A stretch of DNA of 64,000 nucleotides from JBAOHV01 sp963714875 (GTDB lineage Bacteria; Actinomycetota; Acidimicrobiia; Acidimicrobiales; Microtrichaceae). Made by a program: the position numbers and the translations under genes. The notes beneath the pieces are model-generated. The model saw only the letters and a list, made by a program, of their open reading frames with translations, did no database searches and had not been told where the DNA came from. Where the stretch lies: NCBI GenBank assembly GCA_963714875.1, contig CAVQQI010000002.1, positions 287,167-351,166 on the forward strand, read 5' to 3'. Shown one piece after another: positions 46,119-56,082 of the stretch (its first letter is position 1; the number at the start of each line of letters is the position of its first letter).

Positions 46119-47272
46119 GCATCGTCACCTCGACACGACTGGTCGCCGGCCGGGAGCTGCGAGAGACGTTCCGCCGCAAGAGCTTCTGGGCGGTCGCCCT
46201 GGTGCTGCTGCTCGGCTCGTCCGCGGCGATGGTCGTGCCCGAGCTGTTGCGCGACGACTCGGATCCGACCGTGGAGATCGCGGTGCTCGGCGCCGACGAG
46301 GAGCTGCGCTCCTTGTTGACCGCCGCGGCGGAGCGGGCCGAATGGGACCTGGAGCTGCGCACGGCGGACGACGCGCAGCAGCTGCGGACGCTGGTGACGG
46401 ACGATGAGGTGGACGTGGGCATCGACGCCGAGGACCCACCGGTGGTGGTGGTGCGCTCGGGCGCCGGCGGCACGATCAGCACCACGGTGCGCGCTGTGGT
46501 GCAACAGCAGCGTCTGATCGCGCAGCTGCGCGGCGACGGGTTGTCGACACCTGCGATCGACCGCGTGCTGGCGGTGCCGGCGCCGCCCCTGGAGGAGCTC
46601 GATGCGGAGCGCGAAGGGCGCCAGGCGCTTGCGTTCGCCATCTCGTTCGTGCTGTACCTGTTGTTGTTGACGCTGATGGTGCAGGTGGCCAACGGCGTCG
46701 CGATCGAGAAGGCGAACCGGGTGAGCGAGGTGCTGCTGGCGATCGTGCGGCCAGGAGCGTTGCTGTTCGGCAAGGTGATCGGGGTCGGCATCGGCGGGTT
46801 CACGATGCTGTTGGCCGGCGCCATCCCGGTCGTGGTGAAGCTGGTCCTCGGCGGCGACCTACCGGCCGGCATCGGCGGCGCGGTCGCCGGGACCGTCGTG
46901 TGGTTCACGCTCGGGCTGATGCTCTACCTGACCATGTCGGGTGCGTTGGGAGCACTGGTCGAACGCCAGGAGCAGGCCGGCGCAGTGACCGCGCCGCTGA
47001 CCTTCGTGCTCATCGGCACCTTCATCGCAGCGCAGAGCTCGGCGGACACGCCGGTCGGCACGTTCCTCGCCTACTTCCCGCTGACCTCGCCGCTGATGAT
47101 GCCCTCCCGTATCGCCATCGGCGCCGCCAGCCCCGTCGAGCTCGTCGTGTCGTTCCTGCTGCTGGTCGCCGCCATCGCACTGGCGGCGCGGATCGGTTCG
47201 ACCATCTACGCCCGCTCGATCGTGCGCACCGGCACGCGCCTGACGATGCGCCAGGCACTCACCCAGCGGTGA
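46115..47272 (+). CDS. ABC-2 type permease (NatB-like)
   Basis: A 385-aa membrane protein of the ABC-2 group. An N-terminal helix (FWAVALVLLLGSSAAMVVPE) is followed by a large extracytoplasmic part and then six helices including FAISFVLYLLLLTLMVQVAN and GVAIEKANRVSEVLLAIVRP, the latter a hallmark of NatB. It is translationally coupled to the ATPase upstream. Its last 14 bp overlap the convergent lipoprotein B gene. Confidence 0.92.
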
Positions 47273-48107
47273 GCACCGCCCATTCGGCCGGCGTCAGTCC
47301 AGGGAGGGCGGGGGCCCGACCGGAGCCGGCGGGCGGGGCTTCGAGGGCAGCGACACTGGTGGTGGTGCTGGCCCATGCCTTGTGGAGAGCTTCTTGTTGT
47401 TGCTCAGCACTCAGCCCGAGCGACGAACCGACCGCTTGGTAGAGGTTGCCCATGGCCGTCGCGGGGGCATCGCCCAGGACCTTCACGTTGGACTGGGTGA
47501 CGGCGTCGGTGATCTGGCCGTTGACCACGGTGGGCAACGCGTCGATGAACAGTGCGACGTCGGTGTGCTCGCCCACGGGTAGCAGATCCGGCGACCCGCC
47601 GTCCCTGCCTGCGAGGCCGCCCGCACCGCCCGGTTCGTGCAGTCCGCGCACCGAGAACACCACCGAGTCGGCCGCCGGGTCGTACGCGGCGCCGGTCAAC
47701 TCGACGGCAATCACCCGGTCGTCGATGACCACCGCGGCGTTCGGCGGGTCGGTTCCGAATCCTCCGCCGTGCCAGAGCGCCAGCAGCTCCTCCACCCGCA
47801 GCACGCCCGCAGCACGGATGGGCCGATCGGCGAAGATCTCCGCCGTCGGGTGCACGTCGGTCAGCTTCAGCAGCTGATCGGCATCGAGCGCGGCGTCGTC
47901 CACGCCGCCGACCTGCGCAGCTCCGGCAAGGAGGGCCGCCTCGAACGACGTCGTCCGGTCGGCGACGTTCGACACGGCGGATCGCGCCGGGTCCTGGTTG
48001 GCGACGGGTGTGCGCTGCCAGGCATCGTCGGACGTGCACGCGGCGGCGACCACGCCCGCCGCCGCCATGACGGCGCACACGGTCACGGATCTGCGCAGAC
48101 GAGCCAT
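47259..48107 (-). CDS. Lipoprotein with DRP/DPPNA domain, copy B
   Basis: A 282-aa lipoprotein with signal peptide and lipobox (AAAGVVAAACTSDD). The central part contains IFADRPIRAAG, GGFGTDPPNAAVVI, YDPAADSVVFSVR and DVALFIDA, lining up with lipoprotein A at 37053-38007 in order and spacing. A helical tail follows (GSSLGLSAEQQQEALHKAWA). I do not recognise a named family. ATG 48107 is chosen because the signal peptide begins there. It faces outward from the membrane; its function is unknown. Confidence 0.78.
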   Translation of the reverse strand: MARLRRSVTVCAVMAAAGVVAAACTSDDAWQRTPVANQDPARSAVSNVADRTTSFEAALLAGAAQVGGVDDAALDADQLLKLTDVHPTAEIFADRPIRAAGVLRVEELLALWHGGGFGTDPPNAAVVIDDRVIAVELTGAAYDPAADSVVFSVRGLHEPGGAGGLAGRDGGSPDLLPVGEHTDVALFIDALPTVVNGQITDAVTQSNVKVLGDAPATAMGNLYQAVGSSLGLSAEQQQEALHKAWASTTTSVAALEAPPAGSGRAPALPGLTPAEWAVLTAG

Positions 48108-48164
48108 GCGCTCCTGTCGGCGCCGCCACTGCTGACGTGAGCCGTTGCGCTCCGGCGCCCGCCG

Positions 48165-48212
48165 TCGCACCAGCACCAGCACCGGCGGCAGCGGCAGCGG
48201 CAGCGGCAGCGT
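48165..48212. repeat. Hexanucleotide microsatellites (ACCAGC then GGCAGC)
   Basis: Short runs of ACCAGC are followed by four GGCAGC units in the divergent gap between lipoprotein B and the diguanylate cyclase. They lie 40-85 bp before the cyclase ATG, where copy-number change could alter promoter spacing. Confidence 0.8.
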
Positions 48213-48248
48213 GCCTCAGTTCAGCTGCGGTCATGCCGATGGGACCAC

Positions 48249-49652
<1,404 letters not shown>

Positions 49653-49711
49653 GTCCCGGCGAGGAACAGGCAGGGGCGAGCACGGGTCCGCTCCCTCGTA
49701 GGCTGACCGCC

Positions 49712-50713
49712 ATGGATGGGACCTCGCCACAGGACGAACAGCAACAACGACGCGACTGGTTCCAGGCGACGATCGACGAGCTGTACGAACGCTACGCCGG
49801 TCTGCGCGAGGGGGCGCCCGCGGACTACATCCCCGAGCTGGCGACGGTCGATCCGGACCGGTTCGCGATCGCCGCGGAGACCTCCGACGGCCAGCACCTG
49901 GGTGTGGGTGCCTGCGATCAGCGGTTCACCATCCAGTCGATCTCGAAGCTGCTGATGTACGGCCTGGCGCTCGAGACGCACGGTCGGGACGTGGTGCTGG
50001 CCCGCGTGGGCGTGGCGCCGACGGGCGAGAGCTTCAACGCGATCGCGCTCGACGAGGAGGGCAACCGAGCACCCAACCCGATGGTCAACGCCGGCGCCAT
50101 CGCGGTGACCGATCTGGTCCGGGGCGCGGATGTCGCCGAGCGCGTCGAGGTCGTGCGGTCGATGTACCACCGGTATCTGGGCCGGCGCCCCGAGGTCGAC
50201 CAGGACGTGTGGTCCTCGGAGCGGGCGACCGGGAACCGCAACCGGGCGATCGCCTACCTGATGCTCAGCCGGGGGATCATCGGCGACCGGGTCGAGGAGA
50301 CCCTGGATCTGTACTTCGCGCAGTGTTCGGTCCTGGTGACCGTCGACGACCTCGCCACGATCGGTGCCACGCTCGCCAACTTCGGGGTCCACCCCCGCAC
50401 CGGTGAGCAGGTGGTCGCACGGGAGGTGGTGCGCGACATGCTGACCGTGGCGCTCACGTGCGGCATGTACGACTACGCGGGCGAGTGGGCCTACTCGGTG
50501 GGCATCCCGGCCAAGAGCGGTGTCGGCGGGGGCATCCTGGGGGTGCTGCCGGGCGTGGGCGGACTGGCGGTGTTCTCGCCGCGGCTGGACGGACATGGCA
50601 ACAGCGTGCGTGGGCTGCGTGTGTTCGAAGAGCTCTCCCAGCGTTTCGACATGCACCTGTTCGATCCGGATCGACCATGGGTTCGGACAATTGGCGACGC
50701 CGCGGGTGCCTGA
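49712..50713 (+). CDS. glsA: Glutaminase A
   Basis: A 333-aa glutaminase that converts glutamine to glutamate and ammonia. The serine nucleophile lies in the SxxK motif of FTIQSISKLLMYGLALE. Further family blocks are NPMVNAGAIAVTDLV, ATGNRNRAIAYLMLS, LTCGMYDYAGEWAYSVGIPA and KSGVGGGILGVLPG. Length is as expected for the family. It links to the nitrogen genes at the start of the window only by function. Downstream it runs into the repeat array. Confidence 0.95.
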   Translation: MDGTSPQDEQQQRRDWFQATIDELYERYAGLREGAPADYIPELATVDPDRFAIAAETSDGQHLGVGACDQRFTIQSISKLLMYGLALETHGRDVVLARVGVAPTGESFNAIALDEEGNRAPNPMVNAGAIAVTDLVRGADVAERVEVVRSMYHRYLGRRPEVDQDVWSSERATGNRNRAIAYLMLSRGIIGDRVEETLDLYFAQCSVLVTVDDLATIGATLANFGVHPRTGEQVVAREVVRDMLTVALTCGMYDYAGEWAYSVGIPAKSGVGGGILGVLPGVGGLAVFSPRLDGHGNSVRGLRVFEELSQRFDMHLFDPDRPWVRTIGDAAGA

Positions 50714-50775
50714 GGGAGAGGCGCTCGGAAATGGCTCGACACCTGCCACCAGCACCGAGCAGGGGCCTCCCCCAA

Positions 50776-50905
50776 CGCCGGCTTACGACGAATCGCAACG
50801 ACCCGGCCACCAGCATCGAGCCACACCGAGCGCCGGCTGACGACGAATCCCACGGAGCCAACCGAGAGCACCGAACACCGTCCAGCGCCGGCTTACGACG
50901 AATCG
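50776..50905. repeat. Left repeat array: three copies, 55-bp period
   Basis: CGCCGGCTTACGACGAATCG occurs at 50776-50795 and 50886-50905, and with one or two changes at 50831-50850, exactly 55 bp apart. Intervening bases are themselves partly similar (CCACCAGCACCGAG against CCACCAGCATCGAG), so the unit is a diverged 55-bp tandem repeat. The third copy contains the stop codon of the winged-helix gene. Confidence 0.92.
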
Positions 50906-51282
50906 GTGACAGATGCTGCATCGCCGCCCGGCCCGGAGAACCCGGTTGCTCGGCGCCGGTCTCCTTCGCGCACCAGATCACGCAAACGGTCACGATGACG
51001 ACGACGGGTGGTCTCCGGCCGGAACCCCGCTCGGTACCGGCCACGACCCTCCCGGCTCACGCGCCCCTTGATGCACTCGTAGCGCAGCACGTCGCCGATG
51101 GTCTTCGCCGGGTTCGCACCGCCGACCACCAGCCCCAAACGCTCCAGCCGACACCGCAGCTCCGAGATCGACCCCGGTCCTTGCTCGGCCAACACCGTCA
51201 GCAACGCGAAGCGCAGGTTCTTGCCGCGCAGATCATGCGGTTCCAGCCAGCGGCACTGGGTATGTGGGTTTCGTGAGGCCAT
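50893..51282 (-). CDS. Small winged-helix-like protein bracketed by inverted repeats
   Basis: A 129-aa basic protein starting at ATG 51282. Residues 20-85 look like a winged-helix DNA-binding domain (NLRFALLTVLAEQGPGSISE, CRLERLGLVVGGANPAKTIG, DVLRYECIKGRVSREGRGRY). The C-terminal 40 residues are rich in Arg and Asp. It ends Asp-Ser-Ser-stop, encoded within a copy of the surrounding repeat. Three repeat copies lie at its 3' side and two in opposite orientation upstream, so the gene is framed by inverted repeats. I do not recognise the family; it might act on these repeats. Confidence 0.65.
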   Translation of the reverse strand: MASRNPHTQCRWLEPHDLRGKNLRFALLTVLAEQGPGSISELRCRLERLGLVVGGANPAKTIGDVLRYECIKGRVSREGRGRYRAGFRPETTRRRHRDRLRDLVREGDRRRATGFSGPGGDAASVTDSS

Positions 51283-51410
51283 CGACCGATCCTGACCGGG
51301 CCCATGGCCCACGTCAGCGGGTCCCGGTCCCCCATCGGGTGCGTGCCACCCGGAGCGCAGCAGGTGAGATGCCCCGCCACCGTTGCCGAGTGCACCCGCC
51401 GACCCCTCTC

Positions 51411-51496
51411 GATTCGTCGAAAGCCGGCGCCAGCACACACCCCACACACGCCCACCCGACCTCCACGATCACCCCGATTCGTCGAAAGCCGGCGCC
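51411..51496. repeat. Right repeat array: two copies, 65-bp period, inverted
   Basis: GATTCGTCGAAAGCCGGCG occurs at 51411-51429 and 51476-51494, each followed by a CACACACCCCAC-like stretch. It is the reverse complement of the left-array core apart from one base. The rest of the 51283-51699 gap holds no gene I can support and should include the promoter of the SDR operon. Confidence 0.92.
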
Positions 51497-51699
51497 AACA
51501 CACACCCCACGCACAGACCGAGCCGGCAGATCCACAGCGGACGGACCGCCGCCGGGAGCTCCGAATTCGGTCTGCAGGACGACCCCCGCAACGTGCCTGC
51601 AGGAGAGCGCCCCGAGGAGCGCGACTGCAGCTGGTGCCAACACCGGCGCAGACTGAGTAGCCCCACGACGAGCAGCGGAGAACCCGCCGGAGCGACCAG

Positions 51700-52431
51700 G
51701 TGAACCAGAACTCATCCGAGAACGACACCCCGCCGGATGCCGGCCCGCCGCTGACGGGAACGGCCATCGCCGTCATCGGCGCCAGCGGTGCACTCGGATC
51801 ACTCGTCGCTCGACGTCTGTCCGACCTGGGCGCACAGCTCGTGCTCGCCGGCCCTCGCTCCGAGCGCCTGCACGCGACAGGCATCGAGCACGCAACGGTG
51901 GTGGAGCTCGACGTGCGCGACCCACATGCCGGCGACCTGCTGCGCGACGCGGCGATCGAGCACCACGGCCGACTCGACGGTGTGGTGAACGCGGCAGGGG
52001 TGGTCGCGTTCGGCGCGCTGGTGGACACCGACGACGTGGTGATCGAGGAGCTGTTCCTCACCAACGTGATCGGACCGCTGTGGCTGGCCAAGCGCGTCGC
52101 ACCACTCCTCGCAGAGTCGAAGGGCTTCCTGCTGCAGCTCAGCGCCGTGGTGGCCGAGACGCCGCAGGCCAACATGGCGGCGTACTCCGCATCGAAAGCT
52201 GCGCTCTCCGCCGCCGACGCCGCGTTGACCCGGGAGTTCCGTCGTCTGGGCATCCGAGTGTGCGACGTCCGACCGCCCCACACCGAGACGGGCCTCGCCG
52301 GTCGACCCCTGTCCGGTGCGGCACCGAAGCTGCCGGAGGGACTCGAACCGGAGTTCGTCGCCGACCGGATCATCGAAGCGATCCTGCGCGGTGGCACCGA
52401 GCTGAGCGCCGAGAGCTTCTCCGAATCGTGA
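51700..52431 (+). CDS. Short-chain dehydrogenase/reductase, first gene of the photolyase operon
   Basis: A 243-aa NAD(P)-dependent oxidoreductase. The cofactor motif is AIAVIGASGALGSLVARRLS, the NAG-type motif is VVNAAGVVAFG, and the catalytic Tyr and Lys are in AAYSASKAALSAADA. The start is GTG 51700. Its stop overlaps the next gene (GTGA). SDR genes of this kind are often found with photolyase genes in bacteria, which fits here. The substrate is unknown. Confidence 0.87.
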   Translation: MNQNSSENDTPPDAGPPLTGTAIAVIGASGALGSLVARRLSDLGAQLVLAGPRSERLHATGIEHATVVELDVRDPHAGDLLRDAAIEHHGRLDGVVNAAGVVAFGALVDTDDVVIEELFLTNVIGPLWLAKRVAPLLAESKGFLLQLSAVVAETPQANMAAYSASKAALSAADAALTREFRRLGIRVCDVRPPHTETGLAGRPLSGAAPKLPEGLEPEFVADRIIEAILRGGTELSAESFSES

Positions 52432-52933
52432 ACGTCCGGGTGGGTCGCGACATCGCTGCTGAGCCGTCGGTCGTGTGGGACCTGCTCGTCGACACCGACC
52501 GATGGTCGCAGTGGGGCCCGAGCGTCGCAGCGGTCGAGCTCACCGGAGTCGAACAGGCCGGGGCCGAGCTCACCGGCGCCGGGCTCACGATGGCGAGCGC
52601 GACGATGCCGAGCGCGATGGTGAGCCCGAGGAGCGGTGGATCCGTTCTGGCTCGACGGGTCGGGTGCGCACGGTGCTCGGCATGTGGATCCCGTTCGTCG
52701 TGACCGACTTCGAGCCCGGACGCAGCTGGGGATGGCGCGTCGCAGGCGTGCCCGCGACGACTCACCGGGTGGTGCCCCGCGAGCGGGGCTGTCGGGTCGA
52801 GTTCGGTGTTCCGATCGTCGCAGCGCCCTACGCCGTGGTGTGCCGAGCTGCGCTGCGCCGGATCGAGCACCTGGCACTCGGCGACAGCAGGAGCAGGAGC
52901 AGGAACAAGCGCGAACCCGGATCACGGTCTTGA
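52428..52933 (+). pseudogene. SRPBCC (polyketide cyclase-like) protein (frameshift)
   Basis: The gene begins at GTG 52428, overlapping the SDR stop. The N-terminal half (VGRDIAAEPSVVWDLLVDTD, RWSQWGPSVAAVELTG) is a START-like SRPBCC ligand-binding fold. The frame is lost near 52620-52650, and the rest is in another frame: GSTGRVRTVLGMWIPFVVTD, RSWGWRVAGVPATTHRVVPR, then a basic tail. About 168 aa if repaired. It ends by overlapping the photolyase start (TTGA). One indel between intact halves suggests an error. Confidence 0.78.
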
Positions 52934-54429
52934 GTTCGCCACGCACGACGGTGTGGGTGCTCGGCGATCAGCTCAACCGCGACCTTGGGGCGCTCGGTGC
53001 AGCATCGCCCGGAACACACCGGGTGCTGTTCGTCCAGAGCGACGCCAAGCTGGCGTCCAAGTCCTGGCACCGCCAACGTGCACATCTGGTGCTGGCCGGG
53101 ATGCACCGCCTCGCAGCAGAGCTGCGCGACGAGGGGTTCCACGTCGACCACCGCCGCGCCGGGTCCCTCGCCGCCGGACTCGCCGAGCACATCGAGGAGT
53201 ACCAGCCACACTCGGTCATCGCGACCGAACCAGCGTCCTGGGACGGCCGGGAGCTGATGGAAGGTCTCGGCGTCGAGCTGACCCGGACCGACCAGTTCCT
53301 GTGTCACCCCGACGAGTTCGCGGAGTGGGCCGGCGCCCGACGTTCGTTGAAGATGGAGGACTTCTACCGCTGGCAACGCCGGCGCCTGGGCTACCTGATG
53401 GACGGCGACGAGCCAGCCGGCGGTCGATGGAACTTCGATGCCGACAACCGTGAGCGCCCACCCCGTGATGGGCGCTCGTGGCCGGAGCCGGTGCAATCCG
53501 AGCTGGATGACCTGGACCGATCGGTGCTCGACGAGTTGCCCGACACCTGTTGGGGCGCCGAGCCCGACGGCACCTGGGCCACGTCGCGGGCCGAGGCGTT
53601 GCGACGACTGCGCCACGCCATCGATGTGGTGCTCCCGCGGTTCGGCCCGCACGAGGACGCCATGTTGTCCACCAGTTGGCACATGGCCCACACCCTCCTG
53701 TCGCCGTATCTCAACATCGGGTTGTTGCATCCCCGGGAGGTCGCGGACGAGATCGAGGTCGCCTACCGGTCGGGCACGGTGCCGATCGCGTCGGCCGAGG
53801 GATTGCTGCGCCAGATCATCGGCTGGCGTGAGTACGTGTGGGGTGTCTACTGGCTGTGGATGCCCGAGTACCGCGAGCACAACGAGCTGGGGGCGACGCG
53901 GCCGCTCCCACCGGCGTTCACCGGTGCCGCCGACACCCAGATGCGCTGCGTCGAACACGCGCTCGGCGCGGTGCACGACCACGGATGGGCACATCACATC
54001 CAGCGACTCATGGTGCTGGGCAACCTGAGCCTGCTGGCCGGGGTGCGGCCCCAGGAGCTGGTCGAGTGGATGTGGGCCAGCTTCGTCGACGGCGCCGAGT
54101 GGGTCATGTTGCCGAACGTCATCGGCATGGCGCTGCACGCGGACGGCGGCATGATGGCCACCAAGCCCTACGCCGGCGGCGGCGCGTACATCGACCGGAT
54201 GAGCGACTACTGCAAGGACTGCGTGTACGACCGCACGCAGCGCGTCGGGGAGACGGCGTGTCCGTTCACCACGCTGTACTGGGACTTCCTGGCCCGCCAT
54301 GAGGACCGCTTCGTCCGCAACGCCCGGGTCGCCCGACAGGTGCGCGCCGCGCAGCGCCTGTCGAACCTGGACGAGGTGCGCGAACGCGCGACCGAGGTGC
54401 TCCTCCGACTCGACCGCGGCGAGCTCTGA
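52930..54429 (+). CDS. phrB: Fe-S bacterial cryptochrome/photolyase (PhrB type)
   Basis: A 499-aa flavoprotein of the FeS-BCP/CryPro family, whose studied members repair (6-4) photoproducts with blue light. The start TTG 52930 overlaps the previous stop; conserved sequence begins with TVWVLGDQLNRDL. FAD-region blocks are SPYLNIGLLHPREVADEI, GLLRQIIGWREYVWGVYWL, and HIQRLMVLGNLSLLAGV. Four cysteines that would bind 4Fe-4S are present: MRCVEH, then DYCKDCVYD and ETACPFTTLYWDF. It is the third gene of an SDR-SRPBCC-photolyase operon. It is probably light-induced, possibly by the CarH-like regulator at 22 kb (inference). Confidence 0.93.
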   Translation: MSSPRTTVWVLGDQLNRDLGALGAASPGTHRVLFVQSDAKLASKSWHRQRAHLVLAGMHRLAAELRDEGFHVDHRRAGSLAAGLAEHIEEYQPHSVIATEPASWDGRELMEGLGVELTRTDQFLCHPDEFAEWAGARRSLKMEDFYRWQRRRLGYLMDGDEPAGGRWNFDADNRERPPRDGRSWPEPVQSELDDLDRSVLDELPDTCWGAEPDGTWATSRAEALRRLRHAIDVVLPRFGPHEDAMLSTSWHMAHTLLSPYLNIGLLHPREVADEIEVAYRSGTVPIASAEGLLRQIIGWREYVWGVYWLWMPEYREHNELGATRPLPPAFTGAADTQMRCVEHALGAVHDHGWAHHIQRLMVLGNLSLLAGVRPQELVEWMWASFVDGAEWVMLPNVIGMALHADGGMMATKPYAGGGAYIDRMSDYCKDCVYDRTQRVGETACPFTTLYWDFLARHEDRFVRNARVARQVRAAQRLSNLDEVRERATEVLLRLDRGEL

Positions 54430-54515
54430 CCGGGCAGCGCTGCTGATCCTGGCCACGTTGTGCACGCAAACGTGGCGTCGGTACGCTCACGCCGATTCGT
54501 CGGGGAGGCAGCGCG

Positions 54516-55166
54516 ATGTCGGACACGCCGCAGGGCGGCGGTTGGTGGAGGGCGAGCGACGGCCGCTGGTACCCGCCCGAGCAGCACCCGAACGCCGCCG
54601 CGGCTGCCGCCCCCCAGCTGCCGCCGCCCTACGTCGCCCCCGCTCCGGATCGCGCATCGGGCACATCGGGTGCACCGACCGACACTCCGGGCGGGACGGC
54701 GTCCGTGTGGGCCAGGGCGTGGCCGTGGCTCGGCGTCGCCGCTGCCGGGTTCGTCCTGCTGGTCATGATCGGAGCACTGTTCGGCGGGACCGGCGAGCCC
54801 GACAGCGTCGCTGGTGACGCGACGACCTCGAGCACCTCGTCGACCAGCACCTCGTCGACAACGACAACGACCACCACCACCTCGAGCACCACCACGTCGA
54901 CGACGACCACGACGGCTCCTCCCACCACGACGACCCCGCCGCCACCACCCACGACGGTGCCACCACCGCCGCCACCACCACCGACCACCGCGCCGCCGCC
55001 ACCGCCGGCTCCGGCCCCGCCGCCGGCACCCGCCGCGCCGTCCGCGGGCGTGTCGTTCCGCAACTGCTCCGAGGCGCGTGCCGCCGGAGCAGCACCGGTG
55101 TTGCGCGGCCAGCCCGGCTACGGCAGCCACCTCGACCGGGACGGTGATGGCGTCGGCTGCGAGTGA
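54516..55166 (+). CDS. Membrane-anchored Excalibur-domain protein
   Basis: A 216-aa protein. The N-terminus has a DUF2510-like motif (GWWRASDGRWYPPEQHP), and a membrane helix lies at about 68-90 (WLGVAAAGFVLLVMIGALFG). A long Thr/Ser then Pro-rich wall-spanning linker follows, and an extracellular Excalibur calcium-binding domain ends DRDGDGVGCE. The linker DNA is low complexity and would be prone to length change. The next gene, a nuclease, starts 20 bp before this one ends, so the two are likely coupled. Confidence 0.85.
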   Translation: MSDTPQGGGWWRASDGRWYPPEQHPNAAAAAAPQLPPPYVAPAPDRASGTSGAPTDTPGGTASVWARAWPWLGVAAAGFVLLVMIGALFGGTGEPDSVAGDATTSSTSSTSTSSTTTTTTTTSSTTTSTTTTTAPPTTTTPPPPPTTVPPPPPPPPTTAPPPPPAPAPPPAPAAPSAGVSFRNCSEARAAGAAPVLRGQPGYGSHLDRDGDGVGCE

Positions 55167-56039
55167 CCGACCGACCGGCTGGACCTACTTCCGCCAGCAG
55201 CGGCTGCCGGTGCAGATCGTGGTGTGGGTGTTCGCGCTCCCCGTCCCGGTGTGGCTGTGGGCGTTGCAGCTCCGCGGCTCGACCCGCACACCGGCGCTCG
55301 TGTTCGCCGGGATCCTCACCGCGATCTGCCTGATCGTCCCCGCGCTCCCCCGAACCCCGGACGACACCGGCACGGCAACGTCAGCGGACGAATCCGCCCC
55401 GATCGAGCCCGACACGACACCACCGACGACCCGACCACCGACGACCGCTCCCATCGACCGCTCCGACATCGGCACCGCCAGCGCCACCGCCCACCGAGGC
55501 ACCCGCACCTGCAGCCCACCGCTCCGGCCCCGCCACCCAGCGGCGCGTCCGACCTGCTCGCGCAGGTCCGGGTCGCCGAGGAGCTCCCCGACGACGGCTA
55601 CGACCGAGGACTGTTCGACCATTGGATCGACGTCGACGGTGACTCGTGCGACACCCGGTGCGAGGTGCTGCAGTCCGAGCTGCGTCCCGACGGCACCTGG
55701 CTGTCGGTCTACGACAACGTCACGACGACGAACCCGGCGGAGTTCGACGTCGACCACGTCGTGGCCCTCGCCGAGGCCTGGCGGAGCGGTGCCGCCACGT
55801 GGGACCCGCAGCGACGGTCGGCGTTCGCGAACGACCTGGACGAACCCAGGTCGCTGGTCGCCGTCTCCGCATCGTCGAACCGCTCCAAGTCCGACCGCGA
55901 CCCCTCCAGCTGGCTGCCACCGGATGCGTCCAACCGCTGCGACTACGTCACCAGCTGGATGGCGGTGAAGCTGCGCTGGGACCTGGCGGTCGACCCGATC
56001 GAGTTCACCGCGCTCCAGAGCATCACCGCGCAGTGCTAG
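55147..56039 (+). pseudogene. Membrane-anchored HNH nuclease, DUF1524-like (frameshift)
   Basis: The start ATG 55147 lies inside the end of the Excalibur gene. Two hydrophobic segments (VQIVVWVFALPVPVWLWALQ and ALVFAGILTAICLIV) are followed by a Thr/Pro linker. The frame shifts near 55490-55530. The C-terminal domain in the other frame begins near DLLAQVRVAEELPDDGYDRG and has FDVDHVVALAEAWRSGA, RSLVAVSASSNRSKSDRDPS and a pair of cysteines. This matches secreted HNH nucleases with the GmrSD-C-terminal/DUF1524 fold. The catalytic domain faces outside. One indel in the linker is probably an error. Confidence 0.8.
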
Positions 56040-56082
56040 TTGTGACGGGTGGGGACGACCGCCGGGCCCACCTCGACGACCG

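Noticed and set aside
50776..50905. Possible short CRISPR array (20-bp repeats, 35-bp spacers)
   Set aside because: Only three copies, spacers resemble one another, no cas genes, and reverse-oriented copies occur nearby. It is a diverged 55-bp tandem repeat.
51198..52946. 582-aa minus-strand open frame over the photolyase operon start
   Set aside because: Ser/Arg-rich antisense shadow without any recognisable domain; the plus-strand SDR is clear.
54629..55063. Minus-strand Gly/Val-rich open frame
   Set aside because: It is the antisense of the Thr/Pro-rich linker of the Excalibur protein.
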